64,000 nucleotides of DNA from the NCBI RefSeq assembly GCF_004153545.1, contig NZ_SDVA01000005.1, positions 62,001 through 126,000 of the forward strand, given 5' to 3'. Numbering within the stretch: the first letter of the stretch is position 1; each line of letters opens with the position of its first letter. Shown here piece after piece: positions 46,007 through 53,133 of the stretch. Made by a program: the position numbers and the translations under genes. This DNA is from Serinicoccus sediminis (GTDB lineage: Bacteria; Actinomycetota; Actinomycetes; Actinomycetales; Dermatophilaceae). The notes under the pieces are model-generated. The model searched no databases. It was not told the origin of the DNA and saw nothing but the letters and a program-made list of their open reading frames with translations.

Positions 46007-46489
46007 TCACCGGCCGAGGGCGGCCTCCCGGATCGGGCCCATCTCGATCTTGCGCTGCGTGAGCATGACCTCGGTCGCCCGCCGGGCGACCTCCGGGTCG
46101 TCGTGGGTGGTGAGCTCGTCGAGCTCGGTCGGGTAGACCTGCCACGAGACACCGAACCGGTCCTTGAGCCACCCGCACTCGCTCTCCTGACCGCCGCCCT
46201 CGAGCAGCGCCGACCAGTAGTGGTCGGTCTCCTCCTGGGTGTCCGTGCGCAGCACGATGGAGAAGGCCTCGTCGGGCGTGAAGTGCGGCCCGCCGTTCAG
46301 CCCCGTGTAGCGGACGCCCGCGAGCTCGAACTCGACCGTCAGCACCGAGCCGACCGGTTTGTCGGAGGGCGTGTCCGCGGCATACCGGCTCACCTCCAGG
46401 ACGCGCGAGCCCGGCACCACGGAGCAGTAGAACTCCGCCGCCTCCTCGGCCTGGTCGTCGAACCACAGGCAGTGCCCCAGATGGATCAT
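46007..46489 (-). CDS. VOC-fold protein (PhnB / 3-demethylubiquinone methyltransferase-like)
   Basis: Glyoxalase-superfamily protein of 160 residues with the PhnB-like pattern: HLGHCLWFDDQAEEAAEFYC, FELAGVRYTGLNGGPHFTPD, EETDHYWSALLEGG and CGWLKDRFGVSWQVYPTEL. PhnB-like members have no firmly known reaction. ATG with a strong GGAGGAG site. It is not obviously part of the preceding catabolic cluster. Confidence 0.85.
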   Translation of the reverse strand: MIHLGHCLWFDDQAEEAAEFYCSVVPGSRVLEVSRYAADTPSDKPVGSVLTVEFELAGVRYTGLNGGPHFTPDEAFSIVLRTDTQEETDHYWSALLEGGGQESECGWLKDRFGVSWQVYPTELDELTTHDDPEVARRATEVMLTQRKIEMGPIREAALGR

Positions 46490-46594
46490 GGCGGTCTCCT
46501 CCCGCTCCCGACGCGCCCCGGTGGCGCGTGCGTGCGGGGTATGACCGTCGTCCCCCACCGGACTCATCGCCGGGCACCGGAGGGCGCGACGGTC

Positions 46595-46600
46595 TAGGGT
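46595..46600 (+). promoter_or_regulatory. -10 element (TAGGGT) of leaderless promoter
   Basis: TAGGGT ends 7 positions before the ATG at 46607. Confidence 0.55.
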
Positions 46601-46606
46601 CGCGCC

Positions 46607-47083
46607 ATGCGCCGGCTGTGGACCTGGATCGTCGTCATCCTCGTGGTGGGTCTCCTGCTGAGCCTGCCTTCGGTCAGCCTCTGGCGGCCCACGCCGTCCA
46701 CCCCGGTGCGCGAGGGACTGTTCGCCCTGGCCGGGTTCACCTCCCTCGCCTCCTCCCTCCTGCTCGGGCTCGGTGCCGCCATGACGGGGCTGGCCCTGGC
46801 CGTGCGCTGGGACGTGGTCCGGCTGCCGCCCGGTGGGCCGGCCGAGCGCGCCGCGCTCGTCGGGGGTGGCCTGGTGGCCGCCGGTCTGGTCCTGCAGGTG
46901 CTGCTGGGGGCCGTCGCCCCGGTGGTGGCCCTCTCCCTCCTGGTGGTCGGCGCGACCGCGGTGCTGCACGGGGCCGGCGTGGTGCTGCTGGCCCTCTGGC
47001 TCGTCGGCCGCTGTGCGCCCGCGGCCGCGGGGCGGGTGGACGGGGTCGCGGGACCCGTGTCAGACCAGTCACACCCCCGCTGA
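46607..47083 (+). CDS. Hypothetical membrane protein, about four helices
   Basis: A 158-residue very hydrophobic protein, not recognised. Helices lie at about 5-22, 40-62, 85-105 and 108-130, with short loops. No catalytic motif is visible. A TAGGGT -10 directly before the ATG supports the start and shows it is probably expressed. It lies upstream of pgsA but pgsA has its own promoter. Confidence 0.65.
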   Translation: MRRLWTWIVVILVVGLLLSLPSVSLWRPTPSTPVREGLFALAGFTSLASSLLLGLGAAMTGLALAVRWDVVRLPPGGPAERAALVGGGLVAAGLVLQVLLGAVAPVVALSLLVVGATAVLHGAGVVLLALWLVGRCAPAAAGRVDGVAGPVSDQSHPR

Positions 47084-47122
47084 CGGGCGTTTCGCGACGC
47101 GGGCGGGGCGTCGCCCAGCGCC

Positions 47123-47128
47123 TACACT
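47123..47128 (+). promoter_or_regulatory. -10 element (TACACT) of leaderless pgsA-like promoter
   Basis: TACACT ends 8 positions before the ATG at 47136. Confidence 0.5.
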
Positions 47129-47135
47129 CGACGGC

Positions 47136-47768
47136 ATGACGGACGTCCAGGGGGACAGCTCCGGCCGGGCCGGCCGGCAGCGGGTGCTGCCGGTCACCGA
47201 CCGGCTGTGGACGGTGCCCAACCTGCTCTCGATGCTGCGCCTGGCGCTGGTGCCCGTCTTCGTGGGGGCACTCGCTCAGCGCGAGCTGGGGTGGGCGGCG
47301 CTGGTGCTCGTGGTGTCCGGGGTGTCCGACTTCGCGGACGGCAAGATCGCCCGGCACTACGGGCTGACCAGCCGGCTGGGCCAGGTGCTCGACCCCGTCG
47401 CCGACCGGCTCTACATCGCGGCCACCGTCATCGGGCTCGCCGTCGTCCAGGTCATCCCCTGGTGGCTGGTCGTGGTGCTCTTCGCCCGGGAGCTGTTCAT
47501 CGTGCTCCTCTACCCGGTGGTCCACCGGTACCGGTTGCCCATCCCCGAGGTGACCTTCATCGGCAAGGCCGCGACGTTCAACCTGCTGGGCGGCTTCCCG
47601 CTGGTGCTGCTGGGCCACCTGCCGGGCTGGTGGAGCGTGCTCTGCCTGGCGTCCGGGTGGGCCCTGGTGTGGTGGGGCACGGTGCTCTACTGGGTGACCG
47701 GGCTGGTCTACGGGTGGCAGGTCTCGGTCATGGCGCGGGAGCGGCGCGGCAGCGGGGTGCCCGGGTGA
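47136..47768 (+). CDS. pgsA: CDP-alcohol phosphatidyltransferase (PgsA-like)
   Basis: Membrane phospholipid synthase of 210 residues with several helices. The family signature D-x2-DG-x2-AR-x8-G-x3-D-x3-D is complete near residue 65 (DFADGKIARHYG then LGQVLDPVAD). The N-terminal VPNLLSMLRLALVPVFVGAL is typical. Its position ahead of DUF881-sbp-DUF881-gcvH matches mycobacterial pgsA2 (Rv1822); which alcohol it uses is not certain. It overlaps the next gene by 4 bp. Confidence 0.9.
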   Translation: MTDVQGDSSGRAGRQRVLPVTDRLWTVPNLLSMLRLALVPVFVGALAQRELGWAALVLVVSGVSDFADGKIARHYGLTSRLGQVLDPVADRLYIAATVIGLAVVQVIPWWLVVVLFARELFIVLLYPVVHRYRLPIPEVTFIGKAATFNLLGGFPLVLLGHLPGWWSVLCLASGWALVWWGTVLYWVTGLVYGWQVSVMARERRGSGVPG

Positions 47769-48685
47769 GGCCCCGGCGTCAGGCCGAGCCCGACCGTGAC
47801 CCGGCGGCCTCGATGGCCCTGCTCGAGGAGGTGCTCGACCCGCCCGTGGGCCCGGGCTACTCGTCGGCGGCCCAGGACCGGCGCGCCCAGGGGCTGGCCC
47901 CGTCCTCGGGGACCCGCACCTGGCTGATGTTCGTCACCGCGGTCGGTCTGGGCCTGCTCTTCACGGTGACCGCGGCCACGCTGCGGACGCCGGACCCGGC
48001 CGAGGCGGCCGGCCGGGAGCAGCTCATCGCCCGGATCGACGCGGCGGAGGCGCTCGGTGACGAGCGCAGCGAGCAGGCGGCGAGCCTGCGGGCCGAGATC
48101 AGGGGCATCGAGCAGCAGGCGCTGCAGACCACCGGCAGCGGCTCCAGGTTGGCCGACGCCGAGCTGCGCGCCGGGGGTGTCGCGGTCCAGGGGCCGGGCG
48201 TCGAGGTCACCCTCCGGGACGCCGAGCGCGCCACCGACGCGGCACCCGGCGAGGACAGCCAGCCCGAGCGGGTCACCTCCCGCGACCTGCAGCTGCTCGT
48301 CAACGGGCTCTGGGGCGCAGGGGCCGAGGTCGTCGACATCAACGGCCACCGCCTGACGAGCACCTCGGCGATCCGCTTCGCGGGCCAGGCCATCATCGTC
48401 GACTTCCGGGGGCTCACGCCCCCCTACGTCGTGCAGGCCATCGGCGACCCACAGGCCCTGCAGGCCGAGCTCTCCACCGGCATGACCGGTGCCTACCTGC
48501 TGGAGCTGGAGCGGCAGTTCGGGCTGCGCTCCGAGGTCGAGGTCCGCGACCAGCTCGTCGTCGGGCCTGGTGCCCGCCTGACCACCCGCGTGGGCCGCAT
48601 CCCCACCGAGCTCGCGCCGCAGACCCCGGAGCCGGCCGACCCCTCCGGCTCGACCTCCACCCCCACCCGTGAGGAGCCACGGTGA
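47765..48685 (+). CDS. DUF881 family membrane protein (first copy)
   Basis: Membrane-anchored protein of 306 residues. A cytoplasmic N-terminus of ~50 residues, one transmembrane helix (WLMFVTAVGLGLLFTVTAAT), a coiled coil (SEQAASLRAEIRGIEQQ), then the extracytoplasmic DUF881 domain with GPGVEVTLRDAE, GAEVVDINGHRLTSTSAIRF and YVVQAIGDPQAL. The C-terminal tail is Pro/Thr-rich. DUF881 genes flank sbp in actinobacteria; the function is unknown, possibly envelope-related. Confidence 0.88.
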   Translation: MRPRRQAEPDRDPAASMALLEEVLDPPVGPGYSSAAQDRRAQGLAPSSGTRTWLMFVTAVGLGLLFTVTAATLRTPDPAEAAGREQLIARIDAAEALGDERSEQAASLRAEIRGIEQQALQTTGSGSRLADAELRAGGVAVQGPGVEVTLRDAERATDAAPGEDSQPERVTSRDLQLLVNGLWGAGAEVVDINGHRLTSTSAIRFAGQAIIVDFRGLTPPYVVQAIGDPQALQAELSTGMTGAYLLELERQFGLRSEVEVRDQLVVGPGARLTTRVGRIPTELAPQTPEPADPSGSTSTPTREEPR

Positions 48686-49014
48686 TCCCCGTCCTCGGCC
48701 TGCTGGTCGGCGTCGTCCTGGGGCTGGTCGTCAGCCCCGAGGTGCCGTCCTGGCTCCAGCCCTACCTCCCGATCGCCGTCATCGCGGCGCTCGACGCCGT
48801 CTTCGGCGCCGCCCGGGCCTCGCTGGAGGGCATCTTCAACGACCGGGTGTTCGTCATCTCGTTCCTGTCCAACGTCGTCGTGGCGGCGCTCATCGTCTTC
48901 CTCGGCGACCAGCTCGGCGTGGGCGCGCAGCTGTCCACCGGCGTGGTCGTCGTGCTCGGGCTGCGGATCTTCTCCAACGTGGCGGCCATCCGTCGTCACC
49001 TGCTGGGGGCCTGA
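48682..49014 (+). CDS. sbp: Small basic protein Sbp (DUF1290)
   Basis: A 110-residue protein with three hydrophobic helices, matching the DUF1290 small basic membrane protein: VAVIAALDAVFGAARASLEG-type centre and NDRVFVISFLSNVVVAALIV. In Bacillus sbp sits near ftsAZ; in actinobacteria between two DUF881 genes, as here. Function unknown. Start GTG overlaps the preceding stop; the next gene begins on the base after its stop. Confidence 0.88.
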   Translation: MIPVLGLLVGVVLGLVVSPEVPSWLQPYLPIAVIAALDAVFGAARASLEGIFNDRVFVISFLSNVVVAALIVFLGDQLGVGAQLSTGVVVVLGLRIFSNVAAIRRHLLGA

Positions 49015-49845
49015 GTGTCGGACGAGCACGGCCCGGCCCCGCCTCCGGAGCCCACCCCCGCCGCGGACCCGCGCGCGGGGCGGCCGCCATGGTCGCGGCG
49101 CCGCCCGCTGCCCAGCCGTGCGGAGGCCCGGCGCCGGCTGCGCGCCTTCGGCCGCTTCCACCCCACCCGGGGCCAGCTCGTCGCGGCGCTGCTCACCGCC
49201 CTCCTCGGGGTGGCCCTCGTGGCCCAGGCCCGGGTCACCGAGGAGGCGGGGCTGCAGCAGCTGCGGCAGACCGAGCTGGTGGCCCTCCTGGACGACGTCA
49301 CCACCCGGGCGCAGGAGCTCGGTGCCGAGGTCGCCGAGCTGGAGGACGACCGTTCCCGGCTGCTGGGGGCCGAGGGCGACGAGGCGGCGGCCGAAGCGGC
49401 CCGGCAACGGCTGCAGTCCTACCAGATCCTCGCCGGCACGGTCCCGGTCGAGGGCCCGGGCATCACCGTCCTGGTCGACGACGAGGCCGGGGTCATCACC
49501 CAGACGATGCTGCTGGACGGCATCCAGGAGCTGCGGGACGCCGGTGCCGAGGCGATCCAGATCGGCACGGTCCGGGTGGTGGCCTCCTCCTACGTCGGCA
49601 CCGACGAGCAGGGCCGGGTCCTGGTGGACGGGCAGCCGCTCAGCACCCCCTACACCATCACCGCGGTGGGGGACGCCCATACCCTCGCCGGGGCGATGGC
49701 CATCCCCGGGGGGTTCTCGGACTCCCTGCGCGGAGCCGGCGCGGGCGTCACCGTGGTGGAGGCCGACACGGTGCTGGTGGATGCGTTGCACGAGCCGAGC
49801 GAGCCTCGTTACGCTCAGCCTGTCCCGTCGACCCAGGACCCCTAG
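49015..49845 (+). CDS. DUF881 family membrane protein (second copy)
   Basis: A 276-residue paralog of the 47765 product with the same plan: Pro/Arg-rich cytoplasmic N-terminus, one helix (LVAALLTALLGVALVAQARV), coiled coil (EVAELEDDRSRLLG), DUF881 domain (GPGITVLVDDEAGV, GAEAIQIGTVRVVASSYVG, YTITAVGDAHTL). It begins immediately after the sbp stop, so it belongs to the same transcript. Confidence 0.88.
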   Translation: MSDEHGPAPPPEPTPAADPRAGRPPWSRRRPLPSRAEARRRLRAFGRFHPTRGQLVAALLTALLGVALVAQARVTEEAGLQQLRQTELVALLDDVTTRAQELGAEVAELEDDRSRLLGAEGDEAAAEAARQRLQSYQILAGTVPVEGPGITVLVDDEAGVITQTMLLDGIQELRDAGAEAIQIGTVRVVASSYVGTDEQGRVLVDGQPLSTPYTITAVGDAHTLAGAMAIPGGFSDSLRGAGAGVTVVEADTVLVDALHEPSEPRYAQPVPSTQDP

Positions 49846-49910
49846 GTCGACGTCAGGCCACTGCCGTCCGAGAACCGTGCGGCGACCGGTACGTCCGACC
49901 GAGGAGAGCG

Positions 49911-50300
49911 ATGAGCACCTTGCAGTACCCCGACGACCTGCGCTACACGACCGACCACGAGTGGGTCCGCGACGTGGGTGACGGGGTGGTGCGGGTCGGC
50001 ATCACGGCCTACGCCCAGGACGCCCTGGGGGACGTCGTCTACGTCTCGCTGCCCTCCGTCGGCGACGACGTCGCGCCTGGTGACTCCTGCGGCGAGGTGG
50101 AGTCGACCAAGTCGGTGAGCGACATCTACGCCCCGTTGGCCGGGGAGGTCACGGCCGTCAACGAGCAGCTCGACGCCACCCCCGAGCTGGTCAACACGGA
50201 CAGCTACGGCGAGGGCTGGATGTACGAGCTGAAGCTCGCCGACTCCTCCGTCCTGGACGGGTTGATGGACGCCGAGGCCTACCAGAGCCAGCTCGACTGA
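49911..50300 (+). CDS. gcvH: Glycine cleavage system H protein
   Basis: Lipoyl carrier of the glycine cleavage complex, 129 residues. The lipoyl-lysine site is GEVESTKSVSDIYAPLAGEV, and the N-terminus has YTTDHEWVRDVGDGVVRVGI. ATG with a GAGGAGAG site. Its partner gcvP is 3 kb downstream beyond the garA-ftsR-DUF151-merR genes, the actinobacterial arrangement. gcvT is not in this window. Confidence 0.95.
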   Translation: MSTLQYPDDLRYTTDHEWVRDVGDGVVRVGITAYAQDALGDVVYVSLPSVGDDVAPGDSCGEVESTKSVSDIYAPLAGEVTAVNEQLDATPELVNTDSYGEGWMYELKLADSSVLDGLMDAEAYQSQLD

Positions 50301-50319
50301 GGTGTCCCCGGGCCTGACG

Positions 50320-50325
50320 TAGAGT
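50320..50325 (+). promoter_or_regulatory. -10 element (TAGAGT) upstream of garA
   Basis: TAGAGT lies 68 bp before the garA ATG, giving an internal promoter for garA-ftsR with a leader and a GAGGAGGT ribosome binding site. Confidence 0.5.
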
Positions 50326-50392
50326 TGGGCCACCACCGTCGACCACCGGTCGACGGTCAGTACGTCAACCCACCGACGAGGAGGTCAGCACC

Positions 50393-50854
50393 ATGAGTGG
50401 CGACGATCGTGACCGCGAGCACCACGACCTGGGTGCCGACCCGACGACGGCGCGGATCCCTGGGGGCACCGACCTGCCCGCGGCGGAGTACACCTTCGAC
50501 GACGAGGCGCCCCGGCTGTCCGCCGACGACCAGCGCACCGTGGACGCGCTGCGTCCCGGGACGGCGCTGCTCATCGTGCTGCGCGGCCCCAACTCGGGGG
50601 CCCGCTTCCTGCTGGACGCCGAGGAGGTGACCACCGGGCGGCACCCGCACAGCGACATCTTCCTCGACGACGTCACCGTCTCCCGGCGGCACGCGCAGTT
50701 CGTCAAGGAGGGCGAGGGGTATGCCGTGCGCGACGTCGGCTCGCTCAACGGCACCTACGTCAACCGGCAGCGGATCGAGGAGATGCCGCTGAACCAGGGC
50801 GACGAGGTGCAGATCGGCAAGTTCCGGCTGGTCTACTACCGCGGTCGGTCGTGA
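50393..50854 (+). CDS. garA: FHA-domain metabolic regulator (GarA/OdhI family)
   Basis: A 153-residue FHA protein that, in relatives, binds and controls 2-oxoglutarate dehydrogenase and glutamate enzymes. The FHA domain has TTGRHPHSDIFLDDVTVSRR, HAQFVKEGEGYAVRDVGSLN and GTYVNRQRI, ending QIGKFRLVYYRG. The N-terminal phosphorylation motif ETTSVF of mycobacterial GarA and OdhI is not found; only DPTTARI near residue 16 offers adjacent threonines. Regulation by Ser/Thr kinases may therefore differ. It overlaps ftsR by 4 bp. Confidence 0.9.
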   Translation: MSGDDRDREHHDLGADPTTARIPGGTDLPAAEYTFDDEAPRLSADDQRTVDALRPGTALLIVLRGPNSGARFLLDAEEVTTGRHPHSDIFLDDVTVSRRHAQFVKEGEGYAVRDVGSLNGTYVNRQRIEEMPLNQGDEVQIGKFRLVYYRGRS

Positions 50855-51630
50855 GCTCCCCGGCCCACGACGACCTTCCTGCCGGGCCGGCGAGGGGCGT
50901 GTCCATCGGGGCTGTCCTCAAGCAGCTGCACGGCGACTTCCCCGACCTCACCGACTCCAAGATCCGCTACCTCGAGCAGGAGGGGCTCATCAGCCCTGAG
51001 CGCCGCGCCTCCGGCTACCGGACCTTCACCGAGGCCGACATCGCCCGGCTGCGGTTCGTCCTCACCGCGCAGCGGGACCGTTTCTGGCCGCTCAAGGTCA
51101 TCAAGGACGCGCTGGACCGGTTGGACCGTGGGCTGGACGTCCCCGGTCTGACCACCTCGGCGCCGCAGCCGACGGCGGCGGCGCCCGCCCCGGCCCCGCC
51201 GGCCGAGGCCCCGACCGAGACCCCGGTGGCCGACCTCAGCGCCGGGGCGCTGCGCCGGCGCAGGGCGGTGCGGCTCTCGCCGACCGAGCTGCGGGAGCGT
51301 ACCGGGCTGGACTCCGCGGCCTACGCCCAGCTCAAGGCCTTCGGCCTGCTGCGCACCGACGCGGGGGGCAAGCACCACGCGGACGACGTCGACGTGGCCG
51401 AGGCCGCGGTCGCGCTGTCGCGCTACGGGCTCGAGGCGCGGCACCTGCGGCTGTTCCGGGTGGCCGCGGACCGCGAGATCGGGCTGACCCAGCAGCTGCT
51501 GGAGCCGCTGCGCAGGCGTCGGGCCCGAGGGGCCTCCGGCCCCGACCCGGCCGACCGGGAGGCCGAGCTGCTGGCGCACACCCTGTCGCTGCACGTGGCC
51601 CTGGTGCGCTCCGGGCTGCAGCAGCGCTGA
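50851..51630 (+). CDS. ftsR: MerR-family regulator FtsR-like
   Basis: A 259-residue MerR regulator matching Rv1828/FtsR by context. The HTH lies in VSIGAVLKQLHGDFPDLTDS, IRYLEQEGLISPERRASGYR and TFTEADIARLRFVL; a Pro/Ala-rich linker (residues ~105-130) leads to a C-terminal second domain with LSPTELRERTGLDSAAYAQL and YGLEARHLRLFRVAADREIG. FtsR activates ftsZ in corynebacteria. GTG start overlaps garA. Confidence 0.88.
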   Translation: MSSPAHDDLPAGPARGVSIGAVLKQLHGDFPDLTDSKIRYLEQEGLISPERRASGYRTFTEADIARLRFVLTAQRDRFWPLKVIKDALDRLDRGLDVPGLTTSAPQPTAAAPAPAPPAEAPTETPVADLSAGALRRRRAVRLSPTELRERTGLDSAAYAQLKAFGLLRTDAGGKHHADDVDVAEAAVALSRYGLEARHLRLFRVAADREIGLTQQLLEPLRRRRARGASGPDPADREAELLAHTLSLHVALVRSGLQQR

Positions 51631-51688
51631 GCGCAGGCGGCACCGGTCCGTCGGCACGCCTGGTCCGACGGTCACGCCGCAGGAGCGG

Positions 51689-51694
51689 TACCGT
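51689..51694 (+). promoter_or_regulatory. -10 element (TACCGT) of leaderless promoter
   Basis: TACCGT ends 7 positions before the GTG at 51701. Confidence 0.5.
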
Positions 51695-51700
51695 GGCAGG

Positions 51701-52198
51701 GTGAGAGAGCTCGACGTGCTCGGTGTCCGGGTCGAGATGCCGAACAACAGCCCCATCGTCCTGCTGCGCGAACGCGACGGGCAGCGTTACGTCCCCATCT
51801 GGATCGGGGCCCCGGAGGCCACCGCGATCGCCTACGCGCAGCAGGGGGTCGAGCCCCCGCGCCCGCTGACCCACGACCTCATGGTGACGATGATCGGTGC
51901 GCTCGGACGCACCCTGGAGGAGGTGCGGATCACCAGCCTCCAGGACGGCATCTTCCATGCCGAGCTGCACTTCGACGGTGAGACCGTGCTGTCCGCCCGA
52001 CCTTCCGACGCCATCGCGCTGGCGCTGCGGTCCGCCACCCCGATCCTGACCACCGAGGAGCTGCTCGATGACGTCGGCGTGACGATGGCGGTCGAGGAGG
52101 AGGACGAGGTCGAGCGGTTCCGCGAGTTCCTCGACGAGGTGTCGGCCGAGGACTTCGAGTCGCCGGGGGAGTCGGGACCGGACGAGGGTCAGGCCTGA
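51701..52198 (+). CDS. Bifunctional nuclease family protein (DUF151)
   Basis: A 165-residue DUF151 protein (Rv1829 position). Motifs: RVEMPNNSPIVLLRERDGQR, YVPIWIGAPEATAIAYAQQG, LTHDLMVTMIGALG and ARPSDAIALALRSATPILTT. Plant and archaeal relatives show nuclease activity; in bacteria the role is unclear. The C-terminal ~35 residues are strongly acidic. Leaderless GTG start. Confidence 0.9.
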   Translation: MRELDVLGVRVEMPNNSPIVLLRERDGQRYVPIWIGAPEATAIAYAQQGVEPPRPLTHDLMVTMIGALGRTLEEVRITSLQDGIFHAELHFDGETVLSARPSDAIALALRSATPILTTEELLDDVGVTMAVEEEDEVERFREFLDEVSAEDFESPGESGPDEGQA

Positions 52199-52301
52199 TG
52201 TCCCGGCGTGGCGTCGTTGACCGGGGGACCCCCTGCGCATACCGTCGACCCGTGCCCACGCGGCACGTCAGTCACACGAGCCACACACGCGAGGAGGACC
52301 G

Positions 52302-52895
52302 GTGAACGCTGGAGCAGACGCGCCGGGCGGGTCGAGCGGACGTCCGGCAGAGCAGTCGGTCGCCTCGCAGGGTCTGCTGTTCACCGAGGACACCGCCGCG
52401 CTGGACGACGGCATCGGCTACCGCGGGCCCACGGTGTGCGGCGCCGCCGGCGTCACCTACCGCCAGCTGGACTACTGGGCCCGCACCGGGCTCCTGGAGC
52501 CCTCGGTGCGCAACCCCTCCGGCTCGGGCACCCAGCGGCTCTACAGCTTCCGCGACATCCTCGTGCTCAAGATCATCAAGCGGCTGCTCGACACCGGGGT
52601 CTCGCTGCAGCAGATCCGGGTCGCGGTCACGGCCCTGCGGGAGCGGGGCGTCCAGGACCTGGCGCACATCACCCTCATGAGTGACGGCGCCAGCGTCTAC
52701 GAGTGCACCAGCGACGACGAGGTCATCGACCTGGTCCGTGGCGGCCAGGGCGTCTTCGGGATCGCCGTCGGCAGCGTCTGGCGGGAGGTCGAGGGCCAGC
52801 TCGCGCAGCTGCCCAGCGAGCGGGCCGACGTCGTGGTCGGGGAGCACCCGGACGACGAGCTCTCGGCGCGGCGCAAGGCCCGCAAGACCTCCTGA
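52302..52895 (+). CDS. MerR-family regulator (Rv1830-like)
   Basis: A 197-residue MerR protein. A ~40-residue disordered N-terminus (with LLFTEDTAALDDGIGYRGPT) precedes the HTH VCGAAGVTYRQLDYWARTGL followed by GSGTQRLYSFRDILVLKIIK, then the dimerisation coiled coil and VRGGQGVFGIAVGSVWREVE. GTG with a GAGGAGG site. Position between DUF151 and gcvP equals Rv1830 of mycobacteria, linked there to cell division and persistence; its target genes here are unknown. Confidence 0.86.
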   Translation: MNAGADAPGGSSGRPAEQSVASQGLLFTEDTAALDDGIGYRGPTVCGAAGVTYRQLDYWARTGLLEPSVRNPSGSGTQRLYSFRDILVLKIIKRLLDTGVSLQQIRVAVTALRERGVQDLAHITLMSDGASVYECTSDDEVIDLVRGGQGVFGIAVGSVWREVEGQLAQLPSERADVVVGEHPDDELSARRKARKTS

Positions 52896-52937
52896 CGGCA
52901 CGGCCGCTCCGAGGCGTCGTGGCCGCGCCCACCCTGC

Positions 52938-52943
52938 TAGATT
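52938..52943 (+). promoter_or_regulatory. -10 element (TAGATT) of the gcvP transcript
   Basis: TAGATT lies just upstream of the glycine riboswitch, giving a start near 52950 and a leader of about 185 bases. Confidence 0.5.
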
Positions 52944-52959
52944 GAGGCTGCTGACGACG

Positions 52960-53063
52960 TCGCGTGGGAGAGTCCTCTCCGCACTGCGGTGAGGCGCCGA
53001 AGGGGCATACTCCCCACCAAGCTCTCAGGCGCCGGGACCACGCGGAGCAGGCGACTCTGGAAC
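52960..53063 (+). ncRNA. Glycine riboswitch aptamer
   Basis: Conserved blocks appear in order: GTGGGAGAG, GGCGCCGAAGGGGCA, AAGCTCTCAGGCGCC, GGACCACGCGGAG and GACTCTGGA. These match the glycine riboswitch aptamer and its ligand-binding core. It directly precedes gcvP, whose product consumes glycine. Only one clear aptamer is seen; many glycine riboswitches are tandem. Confidence 0.85.
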
Positions 53064-53133
53064 GTCCCGTCCCGCGGGGCCGGCAGAGGGGGAGGTGCCA
53101 GCGCAGGCCCGAGCCCGAAGGAGCCGTCCGTCC

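Noticed and set aside
53064-53130. Second glycine aptamer before gcvP
   Set aside because: CCCGAAGGAGC near 53113 resembles one aptamer block, but the paired CTCTCAGGC block and flanking stems are missing; the AAGGAG is better explained as the ribosome binding site.
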